NCBI GenBank assembly: GCA_046199005.1
Contig: CP176050.1
Coordinates: 3,162,001-3,226,000 of the forward strand
Length of the DNA: 64,000 nt
From: Ascidiimonas sp046199005
GTDB taxonomy: Bacteria > Bacteroidota > Bacteroidia > Flavobacteriales > Flavobacteriaceae
Direction of reading: 5' to 3'
Part shown: positions 43,178-52,452 of the stretch, in pieces
Layout of the letters: every line of letters begins with the position of its first letter
Position numbering within the stretch: the stretch's first letter is position 1
Made by a program: the position numbers and the translations under genes
Notes under the pieces: model-generated
Seen by the model: the letters and a program-made list of their open reading frames with translations, nothing else
Database searches by the model: none
What the model was told of the DNA's origin: nothing

Positions 43178-44707
43178 TTATTCCCACTCAATGGTGGCAG
43201 GAGGCTTCGAACTAATGTCATACACTACTCTATTAACGCCTTTTACCCTATTTATTATTTCATTTGAGGTTTTTTGCAAAAATTCATACGGTAAATGTAC
43301 CCAATCTGCAGTCATCCCATCGGTGCTTTCAACCGCTCTAAGCGCCACACATTTTTCATAGGTGCGTTCGTCTCCCATCACACCTACTGAATTCACCGGA
43401 AGCAACATCGCACCTGCCTGCCATACACTATCGTACAGACCTGCTGATTTGAGTCCATCAATAAATATCGCATCAACTTCCTGAAGCATGCGCACTTTTT
43501 CGGCAGTAATATCACCTAAGATACGTATGGCAAGACCCGGACCAGGAAATGGATGTCTTCCTAACAATTCAGGATCAATGCCCATAGAAGCACCTACTCG
43601 TCTTACCTCATCTTTAAACAACATTCGCAGCGGCTCAACAACTTTAAGATTCATAAAATCAGGCAAACCACCTACATTATGATGTGATTTAATGGTAGCC
43701 GAAGGTCCGTTCACAGAAATTGATTCGATCACATCAGGATAAATGGTCCCTTGTGCCAGCCACTTTACATCTGTTAATTTATGCGCTTCATCATCAAAAA
43801 CTTCAATAAACACACGTCCTATGGTTTTTCTTTTAAGTTCAGGATCGTCTATTCCTGCAAGTGCATCCAAAAAACGTGCCGAAGCATCAACCCCGATCAC
43901 ATTGAGCCCCATGCCTTCATACTGATGCAGAACATTCTCAAACTCATTCTTACGCAGCAATCCGTTATTGACGAATACACAATACAATTGATCACCTATT
44001 GCCTTATTAAGCAAAACCGCGGCAACCGTGCTGTCTACCCCTCCTGAAAGGCCTAAAACCACCTTCTCTCCTTTAATTTGTTCTTTGAGATTTGCGACCG
44101 TCATCTCTACAAAATTATCGGGAGTCCATGTTTGAGGGACACCCGCTATTTTCACGAGAAAATTTTCTAGGATCTTTTTTCCTTGTTTCGAATGATATAC
44201 TTCAGGGTGAAATTGAATTCCGTAGGTTTCCTCTCCCTCTATTCTGTACGCAGCGTTCTCTACATCAGAAGTACTTGCCAGCCGCACACCACCATCGGGA
44301 AGCTCTTTAATCGTATCGCTATGACTCATCCACACCTGGCTTCCTACATCAATACCATCGAAAAAAGGTTCTTCTCCGGTAATCTGAGCAAGATTAGCCC
44401 TGCCATACTCACGAGTGTTTGAAGGTGCAACGAGTCCGCCATTAAAATGAGCGAGGTACTGAGCACCATAACATACACCTAATAACGGAACTTTACCACG
44501 AACATCCGAAAGGTCAGGGTGAGGCGCATCTTCTCCCCGAACTGAAAAAGGTGATCCAGATAAAATAACTGCTTTGAAAATAGTTAGGTCTGGAGGTAGA
44601 TGATTATAAGGGTGTATTTCACAATAAATATTAAGCTCCCTTACTCTTCTTGCAATAAGTTGTGTGTATTGCGATCCGAAATCTAAGATTAAAACGTTGT
44701 TTTGCAT
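43178..44707 (-). CDS. guaA: GMP synthase (glutamine-hydrolysing)
   Basis: GuaA of 509 aa: amidates XMP to GMP. The N-terminal glutaminase has Cys in LLGVCYGAQYLA and the His-Pro-Glu triad part in IQFHPEVYHS. The ATP-PPase domain carries VLGLSGGVDSTVAA, and the dimerisation domain ends with the conserved KPPATIEWE. Start at 44707 (MQNNVLILDFGSQYTQ) is preferred over an upstream in-frame start that adds five residues. It heads a run with the LysM, OsmC and DUF922 genes. Confidence 0.97.
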   Translation of the reverse strand: MQNNVLILDFGSQYTQLIARRVRELNIYCEIHPYNHLPPDLTIFKAVILSGSPFSVRGEDAPHPDLSDVRGKVPLLGVCYGAQYLAHFNGGLVAPSNTREYGRANLAQITGEEPFFDGIDVGSQVWMSHSDTIKELPDGGVRLASTSDVENAAYRIEGEETYGIQFHPEVYHSKQGKKILENFLVKIAGVPQTWTPDNFVEMTVANLKEQIKGEKVVLGLSGGVDSTVAAVLLNKAIGDQLYCVFVNNGLLRKNEFENVLHQYEGMGLNVIGVDASARFLDALAGIDDPELKRKTIGRVFIEVFDDEAHKLTDVKWLAQGTIYPDVIESISVNGPSATIKSHHNVGGLPDFMNLKVVEPLRMLFKDEVRRVGASMGIDPELLGRHPFPGPGLAIRILGDITAEKVRMLQEVDAIFIDGLKSAGLYDSVWQAGAMLLPVNSVGVMGDERTYEKCVALRAVESTDGMTADWVHLPYEFLQKTSNEIINRVKGVNRVVYDISSKPPATIEWE

Positions 44708-44840
44708 GCGCAAAAATACCACTTAATGTGAAAATGGGAAGAACCACTTAAAAAAATTATAAACAGAATATGAAATGACATTTGAGTAGATCGATACTAT
44801 TCTTTAAATTTAGCGTTGCAACTCTTTTTATTTCTACAGG

Positions 44841-46880
44841 ATGAACAAATTTCTATTGCTTTTATCATTATTAGTATCTATAAACGCAAATGCACAAACT
44901 AAAAAAGAAGGGTGGACCCTTTCGAGCGGGAAAGTAGACTCGTATACCGGAATCGTAGCAGCCAATGGTCGTATCGGCATCCTACCATCAGATAAACCTT
45001 TTGAGGTATCATCAATCATTCTTAACAATGTATACGACAAAGAATCACCTTTGGGGGTGAGCAAAATTTTATTAGGAATGAATTTTGGTAATCTGGCTAT
45101 CAAAATAGATGGGGAGCTCATAACAGAATCAAATGTAACTAACTGGAATCAAACGCTAAATATGAAGGAAGCCTCCTTCAAGACTACATTTGATTTTAAA
45201 AACAAAGCGGAGATCAGCTATACTATCTATGCATTGAGAAATATACAATACGCTGGTTATATCGATATTCAAGTGATTCCAAAAAAAGATATAGTGCTTG
45301 AAGTATCCGGTAAAATCATAACGCCGGAAGAATATCAACAACCGACTAGTACGTTTCGAATTTTGAAGGATCTGGAAACTACTATGCCAATTCTTCAAAC
45401 AGTAGCTAAAAGTAGGCTCGGCAGGCATACGGTAGCTACTTCCGCTACATTTATCTGGCACGACATCAATTCTACAAGAGAGCACCAACGCCCTGGGCTA
45501 AAACATGAAAAAACATCTGCATATCAGCACCAGCTTTCTTTTGAAAAGTCCATTGAAAAAGGAAAACCCTATAATTTCGCCTGGACCGCAGCGCAATGTT
45601 CTACTCAAGATTTTGAAGATCCACAAACGGAATCAGAACGATTTGTAATCTTCAACCTGCTTACACCAAAAGAAGACCTTTTAAATCAACACAAGGCATT
45701 GTGGGAAGATTTATGGCAAGGTGACATTGTAATTGAGGGCGACCTGCAGTCGCAATTAGACGTACGCCTTGCACTGTACCATCTCTACGCATTTTCGCGT
45801 GGTGATTCGAATTTGAGTATCGCCCCGATGGGACTTTCTTCCCAGAATTACAACGGACATATTTTTTGGGATACGGAATTATGGATGTATCCTCCATTAC
45901 TTTTGTTAAACCAGGAGATCGCAAGATCACTGGTGAATTATCGATCTGATAGAATTGAAAAAGCAAAAGAGAAAGCAATTAATTTTGGTTACAAGGGTGC
46001 TATGTTTCCGTGGGAGAGTGACGATACAGGAGAGGAAGCGACGCCTGCATGGGCGCTTACAGGCACTTTTGAGCATCATATTACAGCCGATGTTGCCATC
46101 GCTTTCTGGAATTATTACCGAGTAACCGGCGATAAGAACTGGTTGAATGAACGAGGCTATCCAATGCTTGAAGCTATCGCCGATTACTGGGTTAGCAGAG
46201 CCACTAGGAATGAAGATGGCTCTTATTCTATTAAAAATGTGGTAGGTGCTAATGAGTTTGCTCCGAATGTAGACGATAATGCTTTTACCAATGGTTCTGC
46301 GATCACCGCACTAAAATACGCAGTTCTGGCAGCTCGGGAAACGGGGAATGATCCTAAAGCTGCATGGAAAGAGGTAGCAGATCACATAGTAATACATAAA
46401 TTTCCCGACGGAACTACTAAAGAACATAAAACATATACTGGAGATGTGATCAAGCAAGCCGACGTAAATTTACTTACGTATCCGCTAGATATCATAAATG
46501 ACAGAGAAACTGTACTAAAGGATCTTCGATACTATGAACCAAAACTTTCTCCCGAAGGTCCCGCAATGGGGCAATCTGTTTTCGCCGTGATCTATGCGCG
46601 TTTAGGAGATGCAAAAGAAGCCTACCGTCTTTTCAAACGTTCTTACGAACCTAATAAAAGGCCTCCTTTTGGGGCACTGGCGGAAGCAGCTACCAGTAAT
46701 AATCCCTATTTTGCCACAGGTGCCGGCGGAATGCTTCAGGTAGTACTTTTTGGTTTTGGCGGACTTCATATCACTGAAAATGGTATTGAGCAATTAAACC
46801 CAATATTGCCAAAAGAATGGAAATCGCTTACCTTAAAAGGCATCGGTCCGGAAAAGAAAACATACACCGTAAACAAGTAA
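44841..46880 (+). CDS. Secreted GH65 family glycoside hydrolase
   Basis: Exported enzyme of 679 aa with a Sec signal peptide (MNKFLLLLSLLVSINANA). GH65 landmarks are FWDTELWMYPPLLLL, GYKGAMFPWESDDTGEEATP and GANEFAPNVDDNAFTNGSA, the last containing the expected general-acid Glu. The phosphate-binding loop typical of GH65 phosphorylases is not seen; the corresponding region reads SPEGPAMGQSVFAVIYARLG. A hydrolase, as in acid trehalase and glucosylgalactosylhydroxylysine glucosidase, is therefore more likely than a phosphorylase. Substrate is unknown; no SusCD pair is adjacent. Confidence 0.9.
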   Translation: MNKFLLLLSLLVSINANAQTKKEGWTLSSGKVDSYTGIVAANGRIGILPSDKPFEVSSIILNNVYDKESPLGVSKILLGMNFGNLAIKIDGELITESNVTNWNQTLNMKEASFKTTFDFKNKAEISYTIYALRNIQYAGYIDIQVIPKKDIVLEVSGKIITPEEYQQPTSTFRILKDLETTMPILQTVAKSRLGRHTVATSATFIWHDINSTREHQRPGLKHEKTSAYQHQLSFEKSIEKGKPYNFAWTAAQCSTQDFEDPQTESERFVIFNLLTPKEDLLNQHKALWEDLWQGDIVIEGDLQSQLDVRLALYHLYAFSRGDSNLSIAPMGLSSQNYNGHIFWDTELWMYPPLLLLNQEIARSLVNYRSDRIEKAKEKAINFGYKGAMFPWESDDTGEEATPAWALTGTFEHHITADVAIAFWNYYRVTGDKNWLNERGYPMLEAIADYWVSRATRNEDGSYSIKNVVGANEFAPNVDDNAFTNGSAITALKYAVLAARETGNDPKAAWKEVADHIVIHKFPDGTTKEHKTYTGDVIKQADVNLLTYPLDIINDRETVLKDLRYYEPKLSPEGPAMGQSVFAVIYARLGDAKEAYRLFKRSYEPNKRPPFGALAEAATSNNPYFATGAGGMLQVVLFGFGGLHITENGIEQLNPILPKEWKSLTLKGIGPEKKTYTVNK

Positions 46881-46885
46881 GCTAT

Positions 46886-46978
46886 CTCAGGCAAGCCCAT
46901 GAGGCATTTGCTTGAAACAAACGTTTCATTTCGAGGCATGCCTCGCGGGTATAAGACCCTTGGGCGGTGCCAATAAAA
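46886..46978. repeat. Dispersed hairpin-rich repeat, copy 2
   Basis: Second copy of the element at 21829-21921, in the same + orientation. It holds a perfect 14-bp palindrome CGAGGCATGCCTCG where copy 1 has an imperfect version. It sits in the 138-bp gap between the convergent GH65 and rimO genes. Differences from copy 1 are mostly substitutions plus two or three 1-bp indels. Confidence 0.85.
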
Positions 46979-47006
46979 AAATGGAGCAAAAATGCTACAT
47001 TTTTTA
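46975..47006. terminator. Probable bidirectional terminator, GH65 / rimO
   Basis: A-rich then ATGGAGC, loop, GCTACAT, then a T run; the stem has one mismatch. It is flanked by A7 and T6 and lies between convergent genes. Weaker than other hairpins in the window. Confidence 0.6.
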
Positions 47007-47018
47007 GTTTAAATATTT

Positions 47019-48329
47019 TCAGCTCCTTGTGATAGGTTCTGCGTACAGATCAAAATCTGCAGCGTCGATGATCTTTACATCTGTAAAATCCCCAATTTTA
47101 ACGTAGAACTTGGTTGCATCGATGAGCACTTCATTATCGACATCAGGAGAATCGTATTCGGTTCTTCCAACAAAATAGTTTCCCTCTTTACGATCGATAA
47201 GACACCTAAAGGTCTTTTCTAATTTTTCCTGGTTTAACTCCCAGGAAATCTGCGATTGTATTTCCATGATTTCGGCCGCTCGCTGCTGCTTGATCTCCTC
47301 TGGCACATTATCTTCCAATGAATAGGCATGGGTATTCTCTTCGTGACTGTAAGTAAAACAACCCAATCGCTCAAAGCGCATTTCACGAACCCATTCTCTA
47401 AGAACTTCAAAATCTTCCTGTGTTTCACCTGGATACCCAACGATCAAGGTAGTTCTTATGCCCATTTCAGGAACAGCTGCTCTGAAATCTTTTAAAAGCT
47501 TTGTAGTTTTCGCCTTTGTAGTACCTCTTCGCATTGACTTAAGAATAGGATCTGCAATATGCTGAAGCGGGATATCTATATAATTACAAATTTTAGGTTC
47601 TGATTGCATTACTTCCAATACGTCCATCGGAAAACCGGTAGGAAAGGCATAGTGTAATCTTATCCATTCAATCCCATTTACTTTCACCAGTTCCTTTAAT
47701 AAATGTGCAAGCCTACGTTCCTTGTAAATATCAAGTCCGTAATAAGTAAGATCCTGAGCGATGAGAATAAGCTCCTTCACTCCTTTTGCCGCTAATTTCG
47801 ACGCCTCCTCCACAAGATTTTCAATAGGGGTACTTTTGTGTTTACCTCTCATTAGAGGAATTGCACAAAATGAGCAGGGCCTATCACAACCTTCGGCAAT
47901 TTTTAAGTATGCATAATTTTTAGGAGTGGTGGTAAGCCGTTCTCCTATAAGTTCATGTTTATAGTCTGCGCCCAGGGCTTTCAGTAAAACCGGAAGGTCT
48001 GAAGTACCAAAATACTGATCTACGTCAGGAATCTCTTTTTCAAGATCTGGCTTATAGCGTTCACTTAAACATCCGGTCACAAAAACCTTATCTACTTCTC
48101 CATCGTCCTTTTTTTGGACATACTCCAGAATGGTATTTACACTTTCTTCCTTTGCATTGGCAATAAAACCACAGGTATTAATCACTACAATATTGCCTTC
48201 CTCCTCATGAACTACCTCTTTTCCATTTGCCTTTAACTGCCCCATAAGTACCTCTGAATCATATACATTCTTCGAACAGCCCAGGGTAACTACGTTAATT
48301 TTATTTTTCTTGAGTGATTTTGTTCTCAT
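47019..48329 (-). CDS. rimO: Ribosomal protein S12 methylthiotransferase RimO
   Basis: Radical-SAM methylthiotransferase of 436 aa that modifies the conserved Asp of ribosomal protein S12. The N-terminal MTTase domain opens NVVTLGCSKNVYDSEVLMGQL and carries the second and third cluster Cys in VINTCGFI and VTGCLSERY. The radical-SAM motif CDRPCSFCAIP (CxxxCxxC) follows, with a C-terminal TRAM domain. Start at 48329 (MRTKSLKKNKINVVTLG) is chosen over an upstream in-frame start that overlaps the promoter of the divergent serine hydrolase. Confidence 0.96.
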   Translation of the reverse strand: MRTKSLKKNKINVVTLGCSKNVYDSEVLMGQLKANGKEVVHEEEGNIVVINTCGFIANAKEESVNTILEYVQKKDDGEVDKVFVTGCLSERYKPDLEKEIPDVDQYFGTSDLPVLLKALGADYKHELIGERLTTTPKNYAYLKIAEGCDRPCSFCAIPLMRGKHKSTPIENLVEEASKLAAKGVKELILIAQDLTYYGLDIYKERRLAHLLKELVKVNGIEWIRLHYAFPTGFPMDVLEVMQSEPKICNYIDIPLQHIADPILKSMRRGTTKAKTTKLLKDFRAAVPEMGIRTTLIVGYPGETQEDFEVLREWVREMRFERLGCFTYSHEENTHAYSLEDNVPEEIKQQRAAEIMEIQSQISWELNQEKLEKTFRCLIDRKEGNYFVGRTEYDSPDVDNEVLIDATKFYVKIGDFTDVKIIDAADFDLYAEPITRS

Positions 48330-48376
48330 TGCTTTTTCTTTTGCGCCTGCAAAAATACAACTTTTTAAACCTTTTG

Positions 48377-48384
48377 TATCTTTG
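48377..48384 (+). promoter_or_regulatory. Candidate -7 element for serine hydrolase
   Basis: TATCTTTG, exact TAnnTTTG match 29 bp before the serine hydrolase start. Confidence 0.45.
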
Positions 48385-48413
48385 AAAGTCCTACAAATCA
48401 AAACTTACCGATC

Positions 48414-49508
48414 ATGTGTAAATTTTTTCATTTACTTTTTGCACTTGCCATGTTCATCATCTGCCTTTCCTGCTCCTCACAGGATGAAGATGTTGTAGAC
48501 AACAATGCCCCAGCTTCTGAATTATACTTCCCGCCAATAAACACTACTGAATGGGAAACCATTTCTCTCGCCTCTTTGGGTTGGAATGAACGGGCACTAC
48601 AACCACTCTACGACTTTTTGGAAGAGCGAGGTTCACAGGCATTTATCATTTTAAAGGATGGAAAAATTGCGGTGGAGGCTTATTTTAACGGAGGTAGCAT
48701 TTCTCAGCGGTATCCCTGGTTTTCTGCAGGAAAAACGTTGTCTGCTTTTGCAATGGGAATTGCACAGCAGGAAGGTTTTCTGAGTTTGAATGATGCTTCA
48801 GCAGATTATCTTGGTAATGGATGGAGTAGCCTAACAGCAGAACAAGAGAAGGAAATTAAAATATGGCATCACCTTACGATGACAACGGGTGTTAATTATA
48901 ATGTTGCCGATACAAATTGTACCAGCCCAGAGTGTCTTACATTCCTTAACATGCCCGGCAGTTTTTGGTTTTATCACAACGCAACGTATACACTTACGCA
49001 ACAAATTATCCAGAATGCAACCGATCAGGATTTCGCTTCCTACTACAATTCGAAAATTCGAAACCCAATTGGAATGGATGGCGTCTGGATATCTTCTAAT
49101 TTTAATTCAATCTACGTAAGTACGGCAAGGAGTATGGCACGTTTTGGTCTGTTGAATCTGAACAAGGGAAATTGGGACCGTATAAAGATCCTCAAAGATA
49201 CTCAGTATTTTGAGGAAATGACAACTACCTCACAATCCTTAAATAAAGCATACGGCTATTTATGGTGGATTAACGGAGCAGTAGATTATCGCGTACCCGG
49301 AAGTACTTTATTATTTCAAGGAGACCTCATCCCAACAGCACCTAAAGATCTTATTGCAGGCTTGGGCGCCAACGACCAGAAACTTTATGTAGTACCCAGC
49401 CAGAAACTAGTTATTGTTCGCCTTGGGGATGATGGTGGTGAAACTTTATTGGGACCTTCCGGCTTTGACACATTGCTCTGGGAGAAGATCAATGATTTGA
49501 TCAATTAA
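48414..49508 (+). CDS. Serine hydrolase (class C beta-lactamase fold)
   Basis: Lipoprotein of 364 aa with signal peptide and lipobox at Cys20 (IICLSC). Beta-lactamase/D-alanyl-D-alanine-carboxypeptidase-like fold: the catalytic SxxK is Ser104-Ala-Gly-Lys107 in YPWFSAGKTLSAF. The Tyr motif is probably in FYHNATYTLTQQ. Members include esterases, peptidases and non-lactamase enzymes, so the substrate is open. Its last 4 bp overlap the convergent small membrane protein gene. Confidence 0.92.
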   Translation: MCKFFHLLFALAMFIICLSCSSQDEDVVDNNAPASELYFPPINTTEWETISLASLGWNERALQPLYDFLEERGSQAFIILKDGKIAVEAYFNGGSISQRYPWFSAGKTLSAFAMGIAQQEGFLSLNDASADYLGNGWSSLTAEQEKEIKIWHHLTMTTGVNYNVADTNCTSPECLTFLNMPGSFWFYHNATYTLTQQIIQNATDQDFASYYNSKIRNPIGMDGVWISSNFNSIYVSTARSMARFGLLNLNKGNWDRIKILKDTQYFEEMTTTSQSLNKAYGYLWWINGAVDYRVPGSTLLFQGDLIPTAPKDLIAGLGANDQKLYVVPSQKLVIVRLGDDGGETLLGPSGFDTLLWEKINDLIN

Positions 49509-49777
49509 AAGTTCTCGTAGAGGTAATTCACCAGTCTTGCTTCGTAAATACGAAGCAAGACTATGATGAATGCGCCAATGATCGCAAATGCCCAGTTGTA
49601 TCTTTTCTTCCAGATTATGAACCAACCTGCTATCCCCAGCAACCCTAAAAGTCCAATAATAATTACGTTTGGTAAAAACCACATTCCTGTGTAGATCCCG
49701 TAGATTTTTACAGCCATATAAAACAGACAGTAAAATGCGATGATCTTAGTTATGATAATCAGATTTCTTTGCGACAT
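49505..49777 (-). CDS. Small membrane protein, three TM
   Basis: Protein of 90 aa with about three hydrophobic segments (residues 7-26, 32-54, 62-80), short loops and a KKRYNW linker. No family recognised. It starts 2 bp after the amidase stop, so it is most likely the last gene of that operon, and its stop overlaps the convergent serine hydrolase by 4 bp. Confidence 0.68.
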   Translation of the reverse strand: MSQRNLIIITKIIAFYCLFYMAVKIYGIYTGMWFLPNVIIIGLLGLLGIAGWFIIWKKRYNWAFAIIGAFIIVLLRIYEARLVNYLYENF

Positions 49778-49779
49778 TA

Positions 49780-51429
49780 CTATTGATAATTTTCTGGTGA
49801 TTTTCGAACCTTTGTTGCCTTTTCAAATGCGTAGCCCAATTTTAATAAATGGTCTTCTGAGAATGGTTTACCAATAAAGGTAAGACTTATAGGTTCTCCA
49901 GACTCTTTATAGCCCATAGGTACCGTGAGGCAAGGATATTTCGCCACTGCAGCAAAAGCAGCATGGTAATTATTGATAGACAAAACGGCATCTAACTGAT
50001 GCGTATCCATGGCAACATCAAAAAATCTTCTGGACTCTGTTTGTAATCTTTCTTTAATCTTCTCGAGATCTTCAAGACTTGTAGAGTCGGCTACGATCCC
50101 TTCAAATAACTTTTGTCCATAGGGAGCTCTAACCAAAGAATCCTTCAGATTGAAAACCACTACATCTTCTACGTCTTCTACTTTTACGTTATCTCTCGCA
50201 TATGTTCTGAAATACTTAGGAAGATCGTGCTTCATGTCTATATTCAACAAGGTGAGAAAGCCTTCGAGTTGTGTCCCTTCCGGTTCAAACTCAATTATTT
50301 CTGCTCCTTCTTCCTTTAACTTTTCTACAGTCTCACTATACTGTTTATTTTCCAGAAGTGGCTTTAAAACCCCTAATTTTTTATTATATAAAGAGGATTT
50401 TTCAAGATCTGACAGGTAGTTTTTATCGATATCAACGGAAGCTGCATCATTTTCATCTTTGCCTAACATTGCATGTAATAAAATGGCATTGTCTATTACA
50501 CTGCGGGTCATAGGTCCCGGAGTATCCAGGGTACTGGAAATAGGCACTATGCCAGATCTGCTAAGCAACCCGATGGTAGGCTTCAGTCCCACTACCGAGT
50601 TTTGACTTGAAGGTGACAGAATAGAACCCGCGGTTTCCGTCCCAACAGCAACTACAGCGTAGTTGGCCGCAACCGCTACACCACTTCCAGAACTGGATCC
50701 GCCGGTCTCAAATTTTTTTCTTCCGTAAGGATTCAAGGTCTGCCCGCCAATAGCACTATAACCAAGAGGACAGCCACTACAGAAATAATAGGCCCACTCA
50801 CTCAAATTGACCTTACCCAGAATCAAAGCACCAGCTGCTTTTATTTTGGTAGTAATAAAAGCATCCTCAGCATAATTGTCTTTCAACACTACTGCTCCAG
50901 CTGTAGTGGGCATACCTTCGGCCCCAATATTATCCTTAAGTAATACCGGTATGCCGTACATGGAATGCCGATCTACACTAGCTTTACTGGCATCTTTTTT
51001 TCTAGCCTCAAGAATTACCTGCGGATTGAGCGTTATGATAGCATTTAAAGAAGTCGTATTATCGCTCTCATATTTACGTATTCTGTAAAGATAGAACAGG
51101 GTCAATTCTTCATAAGTTAATTCTCCGGAAGCAATCTGATCTTGTAATTCCGGAATACTTTTCTCCAGAATTTTCGATTTTAAGCCTTCGTATTTTGTGT
51201 TTCCGAAGGTAGACAGATCGGTTTCAAAAGGTTTCCAAATAGCGTTTTTATCGCTCACCTTTGAATTCAAAAGCTTGAAACGCATTCTGGTGATTTCATG
51301 TGATGCCTGCTCTTTTAGTTCTTCGGTCTCATCATACGAAGTCCAGACTACCGGCTCCTCAAGAACCTTAGGCTCTTTTTTACATGCAAGAAAAAAGATT
51401 AAAAACGGAAGGTATTTTAAATATCTCAT
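49780..51429 (-). CDS. Amidase signature family lipoprotein
   Basis: Exported amidase of 549 aa; lipobox in LIFFLACKKEP (Cys16). The Ser-cisSer-Lys triad is evident: Lys in IPVLLKDNIGAEGMPTTAG, and the two Ser in FETGGSSSGSGVAVAAN and VGTETAGSILSPSS. The family hydrolyses amides, and extracytoplasmic members can act on peptide amides or N-acyl compounds. It is third in the run DUF2911, alpha/beta hydrolase, amidase, small membrane protein. Confidence 0.94.
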   Translation of the reverse strand: MRYLKYLPFLIFFLACKKEPKVLEEPVVWTSYDETEELKEQASHEITRMRFKLLNSKVSDKNAIWKPFETDLSTFGNTKYEGLKSKILEKSIPELQDQIASGELTYEELTLFYLYRIRKYESDNTTSLNAIITLNPQVILEARKKDASKASVDRHSMYGIPVLLKDNIGAEGMPTTAGAVVLKDNYAEDAFITTKIKAAGALILGKVNLSEWAYYFCSGCPLGYSAIGGQTLNPYGRKKFETGGSSSGSGVAVAANYAVVAVGTETAGSILSPSSQNSVVGLKPTIGLLSRSGIVPISSTLDTPGPMTRSVIDNAILLHAMLGKDENDAASVDIDKNYLSDLEKSSLYNKKLGVLKPLLENKQYSETVEKLKEEGAEIIEFEPEGTQLEGFLTLLNIDMKHDLPKYFRTYARDNVKVEDVEDVVVFNLKDSLVRAPYGQKLFEGIVADSTSLEDLEKIKERLQTESRRFFDVAMDTHQLDAVLSINNYHAAFAAVAKYPCLTVPMGYKESGEPISLTFIGKPFSEDHLLKLGYAFEKATKVRKSPENYQ

Positions 51430-51442
51430 ACACTAAATAATA

Positions 51443-52444
51443 TTATGGTTTAACAGGAACAAGCCCCAATTTACTCTCTAAAAAAATAAAGGTTTCGCAC
51501 TTCACACTGTTCAGGTCTTTTGAAATGATATGAGAGCTCAAAACATGATGTCCTGCATTAGGAAAAGCCTTCTTTCGTTTTAGCGATTGAGGAGTGCCTA
51601 ATTGTTCAAACATCCTAAGCATGGCTGCTACGGAGACTACTTTATCTTGTTCTTTTTCATTTTTGTAATAGTAACCCATGAATACGGGTTGCGTTACTTT
51701 TTTAAAGGTCTCCTGTACCATCGTATAATTTAACAATGCCTGTAGTTGAGGAAGCGCTTCCACACGATAGCGATTCGTCCAGAATTTTTTTCGTGTTTCA
51801 CTTGCTTCAAACTCATAATAGTCGCCATTGAGCATTCTTGCCAATTGCAAACCCCAGGGACCTCCTAACAATTTAGCGGCACTAGCATATATTTCAATAT
51901 TGGGGGAATATAAAATCAATGCTGCGATACAGGGATTGTACCCTGCAAGATACATAGCGATAGATGCACCCGTAGAAGTGGCTATCACAATTACCTTACT
52001 TCCCAACTTAGAAGCGACTGCAATGGCTTCCCTTGCAGAAGCCATCAGGTTTTTAGCTGTTAGATTCTGCATACTATCGCTGCCTTTTAAACCATGACAA
52101 TGCAACCGAGGAAGGTATAAATTAGCTTGATATCGATGCGCGGTTTCTTCATGTAAGGGAGCGCCTTCTTCACTGCTGGCAGACCAGCCGTGCAAATAGA
52201 CAAAACTATATTCTGTTTTAGAGGGTACAGGGTCTGCCCAGACAATTCTGGAAGCATTTCCCGGTTTTAGCTGATCTTTAAAGCTTTGCTCTTTCTCATT
52301 CACCATTTTTTCAAGAGAAACAAGATCATCAGTAAGTTCAGGCAGCTTTGTATCTAATGATTCAATAATGATCTCTGGTCCTGAGAAATAAAATACCGAG
52401 AGTATCAATCCAATAACTACGATTCCACCAGCAAAGTAAAGCAT
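51443..52444 (-). CDS. Alpha/beta hydrolase, membrane-anchored
   Basis: Alpha/beta-hydrolase-fold protein of 333 aa with one N-terminal TM helix and an exported catalytic domain. The oxyanion strand reads FVYLHGWSASSEEGAP. The nucleophile elbow is IATSTGASIAM, so the first Gly of GxSxG is replaced by Ala. The catalytic His is in FPNAGHHVLSS. Start is placed at ATG 52444, just past the preceding stop; a GTG at 52477 in frame would add 11 residues and overlap that gene by 25 bp. Substrate unknown; it lies between a DUF2911 and an amidase gene. Confidence 0.85.
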   Translation of the reverse strand: MLYFAGGIVVIGLILSVFYFSGPEIIIESLDTKLPELTDDLVSLEKMVNEKEQSFKDQLKPGNASRIVWADPVPSKTEYSFVYLHGWSASSEEGAPLHEETAHRYQANLYLPRLHCHGLKGSDSMQNLTAKNLMASAREAIAVASKLGSKVIVIATSTGASIAMYLAGYNPCIAALILYSPNIEIYASAAKLLGGPWGLQLARMLNGDYYEFEASETRKKFWTNRYRVEALPQLQALLNYTMVQETFKKVTQPVFMGYYYKNEKEQDKVVSVAAMLRMFEQLGTPQSLKRKKAFPNAGHHVLSSHIISKDLNSVKCETFIFLESKLGLVPVKP

Positions 52445-52452
52445 TCGTTTTT

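Noticed and set aside
46886..46978. Short peptide frame across the second repeat copy
   Set aside because: The same frame is interrupted in the other copy, so the element is unlikely to be coding.
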